Assembly: GCA_018970785.1 (NCBI GenBank)
Contig: JAGWVR010000019.1
Coordinates: 1-44,948 of the forward strand
Length of the DNA: 44,948 nt
Source of the DNA: Planctomycetota bacterium
GTDB taxonomy: Bacteria > Planctomycetota > Planctomycetia > Pirellulales > UBA1268
Direction of reading: 5' to 3'
The notes below the pieces were generated by a model. That model searched no databases and had not been told where the DNA came from. It saw only the letters and a program-made list of their open reading frames with translations. This document shows, in pieces, positions 33,668-44,948 of the stretch. Position numbers and translations under genes: made by a program. The first letter of the stretch is position 1; each line of letters opens with the position of its first letter.

Positions 33668-34411
33668 ATGGCCACTGCGTCCGCCGCCGACACCCGGCGT
33701 GCCCTTCGGGAGCTCGCGGCCGAACGCAAGGGATCGGGCAACGGCGGCTGGGTGATCTGGATCCTGCTCCTGCTGCTCTTGCTCGGCTCTGCCGTCGGAA
33801 TCGCCGGCTTCTTCCTCGGCTGGTTCACGACTCCGAAGAACGTCGCCGAGTTCAAGTCGCTCGTCGATCAGCAGGTCGCCGACCTCGACAAGATGGCCCG
33901 CAACGAGAAGCCCTACACCGAGTCGTTCGACGGCATGCGGGGGATGTTCGAGAAGATGCGCGACGTTCCCCGCGAGGTCCGCGACGAGCAGATGATGCGC
34001 CTCTTCGAAGCCCGGGAACGAGCGGCGGCCAATTCGTTCTTCGCCCTTCCGCCGCAGCAGCGCCAGGCCGAGATGGACCGGCGGCTGAAGACGGAGGAGG
34101 ATCGGCGGAAGGAGTGGATGGCCCGCCGCCAGCAGGAAGGCAACCAGCAGCGCGGCACCCGCCCGGACGGCCAGCAAAATGCCGGTCGCGGTGGTCCGCC
34201 CGGAGGCGGCAGTCGTGGCGGTCCTCCGGGGGGTGGCGGGGGTGGGCCTCCCGGGGGTGGCCGGCGGGGCGGCGGCGAGGATGCCTCGAATGCACGGCGC
34301 CTTGCCGGCATCAACCGCACGAGCCCCGATGACCGGGCCCGTCGAACCGAATACCGGCGGATGATGGACGAGGCCCGCGCCAAGCGGAGCGGCGGTGGCG
34401 GCGGCCGCTGA
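33668..34411 (+). CDS. Single-helix membrane protein with Gly/Pro-rich tail, unknown function
   Basis: A 247-residue protein. A basic N-terminus (DTRRALRELAAERKGSG) precedes one strong membrane helix (WVIWILLLLLLLGSAVGIAG) at about residues 28-50. A charged helical segment follows (VAEFKSLVDQQVADLDKMARNEKPY, then MRGMFEKMRDVPREVRDEQMMRLFEARERAAANSFFALPPQQRQAEMDRR), probably coiled coil and periplasmic. The last third is Gly/Pro/Arg-rich (GGPPGGGSRGG). The PPQQRQAEMDRR pattern is reminiscent of heavy-metal resistance/CpxP-like or DUF3106-type exported proteins of Planctomycetes, but I cannot name the family. AGGAG 7 nt before ATG 33668 fixes the start; an in-frame ATG at 33515 lacks one. Repeat copy C starts 20 nt after its stop. 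Confidence 0.75.
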   Translation: MATASAADTRRALRELAAERKGSGNGGWVIWILLLLLLLGSAVGIAGFFLGWFTTPKNVAEFKSLVDQQVADLDKMARNEKPYTESFDGMRGMFEKMRDVPREVRDEQMMRLFEARERAAANSFFALPPQQRQAEMDRRLKTEEDRRKEWMARRQQEGNQQRGTRPDGQQNAGRGGPPGGGSRGGPPGGGGGGPPGGGRRGGGEDASNARRLAGINRTSPDDRARRTEYRRMMDEARAKRSGGGGGR

Positions 34412-34431
34412 GACCGTTCCCATGCCGTCTG

Positions 34432-34490
34432 GCTGACCGTGGACAAAGCCCGCTGAAGCCAGTGTCCACTCAGGCGAGCGACGGGAAAAC
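34432..34490 (-). repeat. Interspersed hairpin element, partial copy C
   Basis: Read on the minus strand, this 59-bp stretch matches the 3' half of copies A and B: TTTCCCG, then CGCCTGAGTGGACACTGG and CTTTGTCCACGG. The hairpin GTGGACA/TGTCCAC is perfect, and the inner stem is GCTT/GGGC, so it pairs through two G-T wobbles. The first two hairpins of the element are not recognisable. It lies in the gap between the membrane protein and the basic protein; the rest of that gap holds no gene. Confidence 0.8.
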
Positions 34491-34659
34491 CGGTGTCACG
34501 CCGCCATTCTTCCCGACCGGCATCGTTTGGCGTGGCATACTTGCCCGCCGAGCGAGCACGCGCGACCGGCGTCGCGGGCGCGCAACCGTCCCTCCCCCGA
34601 TCCCCCGCGGTCCGGTCGAATCCCGGCCCGGTGGGTGACACCCGTCGAGGCACACGTCC

Positions 34660-35484
34660 ATGGCGAAGGCGAAGCGGTCCACGAGCGCGGCCCCCGCGGC
34701 CCACACGATCGGTGAGCTCCCGGCAGCGGTCATCGAGCGTGCCCGTGAGCTGTTCACGGCGGCCGAGAAGCGGATCTTCGACTCGAGCCTCGGCGCGAGC
34801 CTCGCGAAAGCCACCCACGAGCAGGTCGCTGCTGCCTCCAAACAGGCCCGGGCCCTCCGCGACAAATGGCACGCCCTCACCAGCGGCCAGCAGCGCGCCA
34901 ACAAGCGCCGCGCTGCGGCGCGGGTCGACGTCGCCGCCAGCCGGAGCCGCGAGAAGCTCGACCTGTTCCATGGCGCCGTGGCACGGTTCGAGCGGCGGCT
35001 CGCCGAGCTGTCGGCGACCGTCACCGCCAAGCGGGCACCGGCCAAGGTGCGCCTCAAGACCGACGCCGGGCAGAAGGGGCGCGGCAAGAAGATCGTGACG
35101 CGGGCCTCGCGCCGGACCGCAGCCCGGCCGACGCTCCCCGCGCGCCCGGCGAAGGCCGCGGCCCCCGCGGCTGGCATCGTCGAGCAGACGCTCCGCAAGG
35201 TCGTGGCGGCGGCCAATCCACCGGCCCCGCCCGCACCGGCCCCCCGGCCAGCCGCAGACTCGAGGAAGGTGTCGAAGAAGGTCCGCAATGCCGGGCTCCG
35301 GGCCGCGCTCGGCGCCCAGGCTGGCAATCAGGCGATCCAGTTCGATCGGGCGAAGCAGCGCTCGGCGGCGACCGCCGCCAAGGCCCGCCGGCTGGCCGTG
35401 CAGGGGCTCGACACACGCCGCAGCGGCCATGCCGCGGCACGCGTGAAGATCAAGCAGGCGAAGCGCGACCAGCGCGGGCGCTGA
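34660..35484 (+). CDS. Highly basic Lys/Arg/Ala-rich protein, possible nucleic-acid binder
   Basis: A 274-residue protein. Residues 15-120 look helical with charged faces (IERARELFTAAEKRIFDSSL, then REKLDLFHGAVARFERRLAEL). The middle and the end are Lys/Arg/Ala/Pro-rich (GQKGRGKKIVTRASRRTAARP; KIKQAKRDQRGR), like histone H1-type or ribosome-associated tails. No family is recognised. It has no signal peptide, so it is probably cytoplasmic and binds nucleic acid; that is an inference from charge. The last 60 residues contain a repeated A-A-K-A-R-R pattern. No strong ribosome-binding site is seen before ATG 34660. Confidence 0.65.
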   Translation: MAKAKRSTSAAPAAHTIGELPAAVIERARELFTAAEKRIFDSSLGASLAKATHEQVAAASKQARALRDKWHALTSGQQRANKRRAAARVDVAASRSREKLDLFHGAVARFERRLAELSATVTAKRAPAKVRLKTDAGQKGRGKKIVTRASRRTAARPTLPARPAKAAAPAAGIVEQTLRKVVAAANPPAPPAPAPRPAADSRKVSKKVRNAGLRAALGAQAGNQAIQFDRAKQRSAATAAKARRLAVQGLDTRRSGHAAARVKIKQAKRDQRGR

Positions 35485-35556
35485 GCCGCCGACCCGATCG
35501 CCCGGGGCAAGCTCCCTCGACGGGGTGCACGCACGGCAACGCCGTGCCGCTCCGGG

Positions 35557-36942
35557 TCACGTCGTCGCCGGTGGCTGGCTGGCGCGGCGGTAGTCCCACG
35601 GCGGCGTGGGGTTGGCTTCGGCCCACAGGCCGAGCCGCTGTGCCTGCGCCTGGGCTTGGAGCCCGGCCAGCGCGGCGTCCTGGGAGTAGGTGGCGTAGTG
35701 CCAGGCGTTGCCGCTGGCGACCAATTGCCGATTGACGTCGGTGCCACCGACGCTGACGCGGCCGATCCAACGGCCGTAGCGGTCTTTGCCCTGGTCGACG
35801 ACCTGGACGGTCTTGCCGAACACGAGGTCGGCGAGCGCCTCGCGCGACACCTTGCCGTAATCCTGGCCGATCTCCGGAGCGTCGATCTCCGCGAGGCGCA
35901 CCTTCTGTTGGACGTTGGTCTCGTCGAGGCAGGTGATCGTGTCGCCGTCGTGGACCCCGACCACGCGCCACACGTGGACGTTGCCGCGCGGCGCGGCCCC
36001 GGCAGGGGCTGCCGGCCCGGTCCCGACCGGCACGAGCGGCGCCGCCTGCGGCGCGACCGGCGGGGGCGGGTTGGCAGGCTGTCCCGCCGCGATCGCCGCC
36101 GCGCTCCCCGCGATCACTGGCGGCGCCGCGGCGGCGAGTGACTGGCCGACAGGGTTGCCAGGCTGGCCGACGTTGGCCGGCGCCCCTGGAGCCGCCACAC
36201 CGGGCACCCACTGGTCGGGCGCCGCCGGCTGGATGAACGGCGGGGGCGCCGCCGCGACGGGCAGCGACTGCGGCGCCGGCGGCGGGCCGGCATAGATCGG
36301 CGGCGGGTAGGCGAGCGGCGGGGGCGCTGCCGGCGCGGCCATCATCGGCGGTGGCATCAGCGGCTGCACGAGCGGCGGCGGCGGGCCCGGGGCGACGATC
36401 GGCGTCCCCGCCAGCACCGGCGCGCCGGGGGGATACTGCCAGGGGACCGGGCGCGCGACCTGCGTGGGCAGTTGATAGCCGGCCGGGGGAGCCGACTGCA
36501 TCGCGTAGGTCCAACCGGGCACCGCCTGCGGACGGGCCACGACCTGCGGCCGGGCGACGGGAACCGCCATCGGCACCGGCGGTCCGACGGCGTAGGTGAA
36601 GGTGTACGTCGGGGCGACGACCATCGTCGTCGGTCGCCCATCGGCGCCGATCGCCGGCCACGTCACCGCCTGTGGCTGCCAGCCCGGCGGGATCGTGCCC
36701 CCCTGGATCACCGCGCTGGCGAAGGCCGGTGCCTGGCCGATCGGCACCGCGCTGGTCGAGCGGTAAGGCGCGGGGGCCGCCGCAGTGCCTGTTCCGGAAA
36801 CAGCCGGCGAGCCCGACGCCCCCGGAGTGTCGTCAGCCCCCCGGGCTGGGACGAGCACCGCGCAGAACAGCACGATCGCCACCGCCCACGGCAGCGACAC
36901 GGCTCTGCATGGCCCCGCTCGTTCGCTCCGCATCGACAGCAC
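35557..36942 (-). CDS. Secreted thermonuclease-like (SNase) protein with long Pro-rich region
   Basis: A 461-residue protein from ATG 36942 (ATG 36933 is an alternative). A signal peptide (AVAIVLFCAVLVPARGA) is followed by about 290 residues of Pro/Ala/Val-rich sequence with many P-runs. The C-terminal 130 residues form a staphylococcal-nuclease domain: VVGVHDGDTITCLD, VRLAEIDAPEIGQDYG (catalytic Arg and the Asp of E-I-D-A-P, with the following Glu), and KDRYGRWIGRV with the second catalytic Arg. It ends AQAQRLGLWAEANPTPPWDYR, as in YncB/SNase proteins. These are Ca2+-dependent exported nucleases for nutrient nucleic acids or cell-surface roles. The linker length is unusual. Confidence 0.88.
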   Translation of the reverse strand: MLSMRSERAGPCRAVSLPWAVAIVLFCAVLVPARGADDTPGASGSPAVSGTGTAAAPAPYRSTSAVPIGQAPAFASAVIQGGTIPPGWQPQAVTWPAIGADGRPTTMVVAPTYTFTYAVGPPVPMAVPVARPQVVARPQAVPGWTYAMQSAPPAGYQLPTQVARPVPWQYPPGAPVLAGTPIVAPGPPPPLVQPLMPPPMMAAPAAPPPLAYPPPIYAGPPPAPQSLPVAAAPPPFIQPAAPDQWVPGVAAPGAPANVGQPGNPVGQSLAAAAPPVIAGSAAAIAAGQPANPPPPVAPQAAPLVPVGTGPAAPAGAAPRGNVHVWRVVGVHDGDTITCLDETNVQQKVRLAEIDAPEIGQDYGKVSREALADLVFGKTVQVVDQGKDRYGRWIGRVSVGGTDVNRQLVASGNAWHYATYSQDAALAGLQAQAQAQRLGLWAEANPTPPWDYRRASQPPATT

Positions 36943-37076
36943 CGCCGGGCCTCCGTCACGGCGCGGGATGGACGCCGCAGGGGTTGTTTCGGCGGTTCGG
37001 GCGGAAGGCCGTGACTTTGTCGCCCACCTCCCCGGTCGCCTTGCCGCATCCCGGTGAAGCGGGTGAACTGGGGAAC

Positions 37077-38435
37077 ATGGCGAGTCATCGATCCACCCTT
37101 CTTCCGCGCGCGGGAGGCGCGACGCCCATCTCCCGCCGCGCTGCCTGCCGGGCCGTCGCGGCGCTCGTCCTGCTCGAGGCCGCGGGCCGGGCCGCCGAGC
37201 CGTTCGATCCCGCGCCGTTGGCGGCGCTGGCGCGACGTGCCGGCCTCCGCGTCGTCGCCGGCCGCCACCTCACGCTCGTCACCGACGTCGCGGCGCGCGA
37301 CGGCGACGGCATCGACGAGCTCCCCAGGGTGTTCGACGACGCCGTCCCGGCCTGGTGCCGGCACTTCGGGCTCGTGCCTGAGTCGCTCGCCGGCTGGCAC
37401 GTCTGTGGGTGCCTGGTGGAGGACCGCGAACGCTTCCGCAACGCCGGCCTGCTGCCCCCCGACGGCAGCGTGCCCGATTTCGTCAACGGCTTCTCGGCCG
37501 GCCACCGCTTTTGGCTCGCCGAGCAGACCAATCCCGCCTACCGCCGTCACCTCCTCCTCCACGAAGGCGTGCACTCCTTCATGGCCACGGTCCGCGAGGC
37601 GTCGACACCGCCGTGGTACACCGAGGGGATCGCCGAACTGCTCGCCACGCATCGCCTCGTCGACGGCCGCTTCGAGCCGACGCCGATCCCGGCGCGCGCG
37701 GCCGACGTCGAACAGCTCGGGAGGATCGACGCCCTGCGCCGCCTCCGCGGCACCGCGTCGCAGCCGTCGCTGTCGGAGGTCGTGGCGCTGCCCCCCGCGC
37801 TCCACGCCGAGATCCCCGCCTACGCCGCGGCCTGGGCCGCGGTGGCGCTGCTCTCGGGGCACCCGCGCCACGCCGGGGCATTCGTGCGGGCCGAGCGCGG
37901 CGCGCTCGACGGCGAGTTCACGGCGCGGCTCATCGCCACGGCGGGGTTCGACGCGCGGAGCGCCGGCCGCGACTTCGACGCTTTCCTCGACGACCTCGAC
38001 TACGGCTACGACCTGCCGCGGATGGCGATCGACTGGACGGCCGGTCCACCGCTGGCGGCGCCGGCCCGGGCGACGGTGGCCGCCGACCGCGGCTGGCAGA
38101 ACGCCGGCGTGAGCCTCGCTGCCGGGCGCGGCTACCGGCTCCGTGCCACCGGCCGCTGCCGCCTCGGCAGCGCCGGCACGACGGTGCTCGAGAGCGAATC
38201 CGACGGGATCTCGTTCGACTGGTACCGCGGCCGCCCGATCGGCCGCCTCCTCGCCGCCCAGTGGCGCGCCGTTGAGGCAGGGCGCCGCCCCACCTTCGAG
38301 GTGCTCGCCACCGGGGCCGGCGGGGAACTGCGTGCCGCCGTCGACGGGCCGCTGTTCCTCCGCGTCAACGACGCGCCCGGCGCACTGGCCGACAATCGCG
38401 GCGGCTACGACGTCGAGATCGCCGCCGACCGTTGA
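37077..38435 (+). CDS. Exported HEGVH metallopeptidase-like protein
   Basis: A 452-residue protein. An RR-containing, hydrophobic N-terminus (PISRRAACRAVAALVLLEAAG) suggests export by Tat or Sec. The zinc motif is HEGVH (His162, Glu163, His166), followed by WYTEGIAELLATH, where Glu183 could be the third ligand, as in gluzincins (MA clan; W-x-x-E-G-x-A-E). The region between residues 45 and 155 resembles the DUF1570-like domain found before such motifs. A C-terminal domain from about residue 330 (AADRGWQNAGVSLAAGRGYRLRATGRC) is a beta-sandwich that could bind carbohydrate. The open frame starts much earlier but lies antisense to the nuclease gene. Substrate unknown. Confidence 0.78.
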   Translation: MASHRSTLLPRAGGATPISRRAACRAVAALVLLEAAGRAAEPFDPAPLAALARRAGLRVVAGRHLTLVTDVAARDGDGIDELPRVFDDAVPAWCRHFGLVPESLAGWHVCGCLVEDRERFRNAGLLPPDGSVPDFVNGFSAGHRFWLAEQTNPAYRRHLLLHEGVHSFMATVREASTPPWYTEGIAELLATHRLVDGRFEPTPIPARAADVEQLGRIDALRRLRGTASQPSLSEVVALPPALHAEIPAYAAAWAAVALLSGHPRHAGAFVRAERGALDGEFTARLIATAGFDARSAGRDFDAFLDDLDYGYDLPRMAIDWTAGPPLAAPARATVAADRGWQNAGVSLAAGRGYRLRATGRCRLGSAGTTVLESESDGISFDWYRGRPIGRLLAAQWRAVEAGRRPTFEVLATGAGGELRAAVDGPLFLRVNDAPGALADNRGGYDVEIAADR

Positions 38436-38444
38436 CCGCTGCGC

Positions 38445-39930
38445 TCAGGCGTGGACGGCGAATTCGCCGGACGACACGCTGGGGAGGTTGGTCTGACCGG
38501 TGAGCCACAGGTCGATCGACCGCGCCGCCTCACGCCCCTCGTGGATCGCCCACACCACCAGCGACTGCCCGCGGCGCATGTCGCCGGCCGCGAACACCCC
38601 CTGGCGGCTGGTGTGGAAGTCGGCACCGGCTTTGACGTTGCCGCGCGGATCGAGCTCGAGGCCGAGATCGGCGATCGGTCCGTGCTTCTCCGGGCCGACG
38701 AACCCCATCGCCAACAGCGCCAACTGGCACGGCCACTCCTCCTCGGTCCCGGCCAGCTCGCGGAACTTCTGTTGCCCGCTCGCCGGATCCTGGTACCACT
38801 CGATCCGCACGGTGCGCAGGGCGCGGAGCCGGCCGGCGTCGTCGCCGAGGAACTCCTTGGTGAGGATCCCCCACTCGCGGCGACAGCCCTCCTCGTGGGA
38901 CGAACTGGTGCGGAGGATCGAGGGCCACGCCGGCCAGGGGGTGGCCGCCGGGCGCTCGCCGCGCCGCGGATACTTGCCGAGGTCGGGCGGCTGGGGAAGG
39001 AGCTCGAACTGCGTCAGGCTCCGCGCCCCTTGGCGGTTGCTCGTGCCGTCGCAGTCGCTGCCGGTGTCGCCGCCGCCGATCACGATCACGTCCTTGCCGG
39101 TCGCCGAGATCTGGGCCGGTATGTCGTCGCCGGCGTTGCGCTTGTTCTGCTGCGGGAGGAACTCCATCGCGTAATGGACGCCGGCGAGCTGGCGGCCGGG
39201 GATCGGCAAATCGCGGCCGAGGGTCGCGCCGCCGGTGAGGAGGAGGGCATCGTACTGCTCGACGAGCTGCTGCGTCGGCAGATCGACGCCGACGTTCACC
39301 GAGCAGCGGAACTCGACCCCCTCGGCCTCGAGCTGCTCGACCCGCCGCCAGACGCGCCACTTCTCGAGCTTGAAGTCGGGGATCCCGTACATCAGCAGGC
39401 CGCCGGGGCGGTCGGCGCGCTCGAACACGGTGACGTGGTGGCCGGCGCGGTTGAGCTGCTGGGCGGCGGCCAGGCCGGCCGGGCCGCTCCCCACCACGGC
39501 GACGCGCTTGCCGGAGCGTTCCGCCGGCGGCTGCGGCAAGACCCACCCCTCGGCGAACGCCCGGTCGGCGATCGTCATCTCGATCTGCTTGATGGCCACC
39601 GGATCGGCGTTGATCCCCAGCACGCAGGCCGCCTCGCACGGCGCCGGGCAGACCCGGCCGGTGAACTCGGGGAAGTTGTTGGTGGCGTGGAGGCGCTGGC
39701 TCGCCTCGTGCCACTGGTTGCGGAACACGAGGTCGTTGAAGTCGGGAATGATGTTCCCCAGCGGACAGCCGGTGTGGCAGAACGGCACCCCGCAGTCCAT
39801 GCAGCGCGCCCCCTGCGTGCGCACCTCCTCGGGGGGCAGGATCGTGAGGAACTCGTTGTAGTGCCGGAGGCGCTCGGGCACCGGCGCGTAGCCCGAGACC
39901 CTGCGCTCGTACTTCATGAATCCGCGTGGC

Positions 39931-39938
<8 letters not shown>
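38445..39938 (-). CDS. gltD: Glutamate synthase small subunit
   Basis: A 497-residue protein. The N-terminal domain has the two [4Fe-4S] Cys groups: [17 protein letters not shown] and [16 protein letters not shown] binding is [17 protein letters not shown] followed by [24 protein letters not shown] binding is [13 protein letters not shown]. The end [17 protein letters not shown] is also typical. It supplies electrons from NADPH to GltB. Its ATG lies 8 nt before the end of gltB (the two overlap by 8 nt), so they are co-translated. Length is a little above the usual 470-480. Confidence 0.97.
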
Positions 39939-44646
<4,708 letters not shown>

Positions 44647-44753
44647 GGCGAACTCGCAGGGCCTGGAGGGTCGTCGGATCGTGGTGTCGGGCGGGAGGGG
44701 AAGGGGCCCCCGGTTCACCGGCGGACGAGAGGCGTCGGCCGGAGCACCGGGGA

Positions 44754-44948
44754 TCAGGCCGTGGCAGGCGCCGCGGCCCCGGGGCCGGCTGCCGCGACCT
44801 TCGCCGCGTCGCGGCGCGCGGCGGGTGCGGCGTCGGCGTCGCGCCGCGCGGCACGCGGCGGAGGGAAGCCGTCGCCGACGTTCTCGCGGAGCAGGGCGAT
44901 GAACCGCTCCACGGTGTGTGCCAGCGGCTTGTCCCGGCTGCGGACGAT
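44754..44948 (-). CDS. C-terminal fragment of an unidentified protein, possibly LysR-type regulator
   Basis: A minus-strand frame with no stop from the right edge to TGA at 44754, 64 residues. The part nearest the edge reads [23 protein letters not shown], which resembles the end of LysR-type substrate-binding domains (R-x-D-(R/K)-P-L-S...F-x-x-L-L). A low-complexity Ala/Arg tail follows. If it is a LysR regulator, it could control gltBD, which lies just downstream in the same direction. The fragment is too short for certainty. Confidence 0.5.
   Translation of the reverse strand: MVRSRDKPLAHTVERFIALLRENVGDGFPPPRAARRDADAAPAARRDAAKVAAAGPGAAAPATA

Overview
The window is about 45 kb of very GC-rich bacterial chromosome. 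It most likely comes from a planctomycete. The main evidence is a DUF1559 protein with an N-terminal type IV pilin-like methylation motif and a C-terminal H-G-G...D-G-S motif, a Cys/Gly-rich CHG-repeat secreted protein, a papain-like secreted protease with a planctomycete-style PE(I/L)D...ER-R sorting tail, and a general abundance of secreted proteins of unknown function. Genus and species cannot be read from the sequence. There is no transposase, integrase, phage gene or CRISPR array, so this looks like ordinary chromosome with mixed housekeeping and lineage-specific genes. Layout. 0-5.8 kb: a MoxR AAA+ ATPase cut by the left edge, a small nucleoside-deoxyribosyltransferase-like protein, an M20 metallopeptidase, an orphan DNA methyltransferase, scpB, and a convergent CCA-adding enzyme gene. 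5.8-10.2 kb: the DUF1559 gene with a clear promoter and terminator, a rhodanese, a shortened MnmE-like GTPase divergent from a BCP-type peroxiredoxin, and a secreted unknown. 10.2-17.8 kb: a six-domain ribosomal protein S1 gene, a transglutaminase, a sugar-phosphate isomerase/epimerase-like gene, uppP overlapping a sigma-54 activator tail to tail, and a DedA protein. 17.8-22.9 kb: a coupled operon (secreted protein, KAP-like membrane ATPase, ApbE), a ClpP-like protein and a c-type cytochrome. 23-27.3 kb: a lipoprotein, the Cys-rich protein behind a long structured leader, an AsmA-like protein and tRNA-Gly(CCC). 27.3-31.4 kb: a porin-like protein and a kynurenine-pathway operon (unknown 139-aa protein, kynU, kynB). 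31.6-38.4 kb: the papain-like protease, a membrane protein, a very basic protein, a secreted thermonuclease with a Pro-rich stretch and an HEGVH metallopeptidase. 38.4-44.9 kb: gltD and gltB, and the last codons of another gene. How genes work together. KynU and KynB overlap by GTGA and would act in tryptophan/kynurenine breakdown. GltB and GltD overlap by 8 nt and form glutamate synthase. The CCA-adding enzyme would be required for the tRNA-Gly here, which lacks an encoded CCA. UppP and the secreted or outer-membrane proteins reflect envelope functions. The most unusual signals are non-coding. One is an interspersed element of about 120 bp with three hairpins, present twice in inverted orientation (23.0 and 27.1 kb) with a third partial copy at 34.4 kb; its last hairpin is kept through wobble changes. 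The other is a structured leader of about 235 nt in front of the Cys-rich gene, with an attenuator-like stem plus U-run and a hairpin that holds the ribosome-binding site. Protein oddities include a MnmE-like GTPase without its catalytic C-terminus, a ClpP-like protein with His where the catalytic Asp is expected, and an NtrC-type receiver lacking the conserved Lys.
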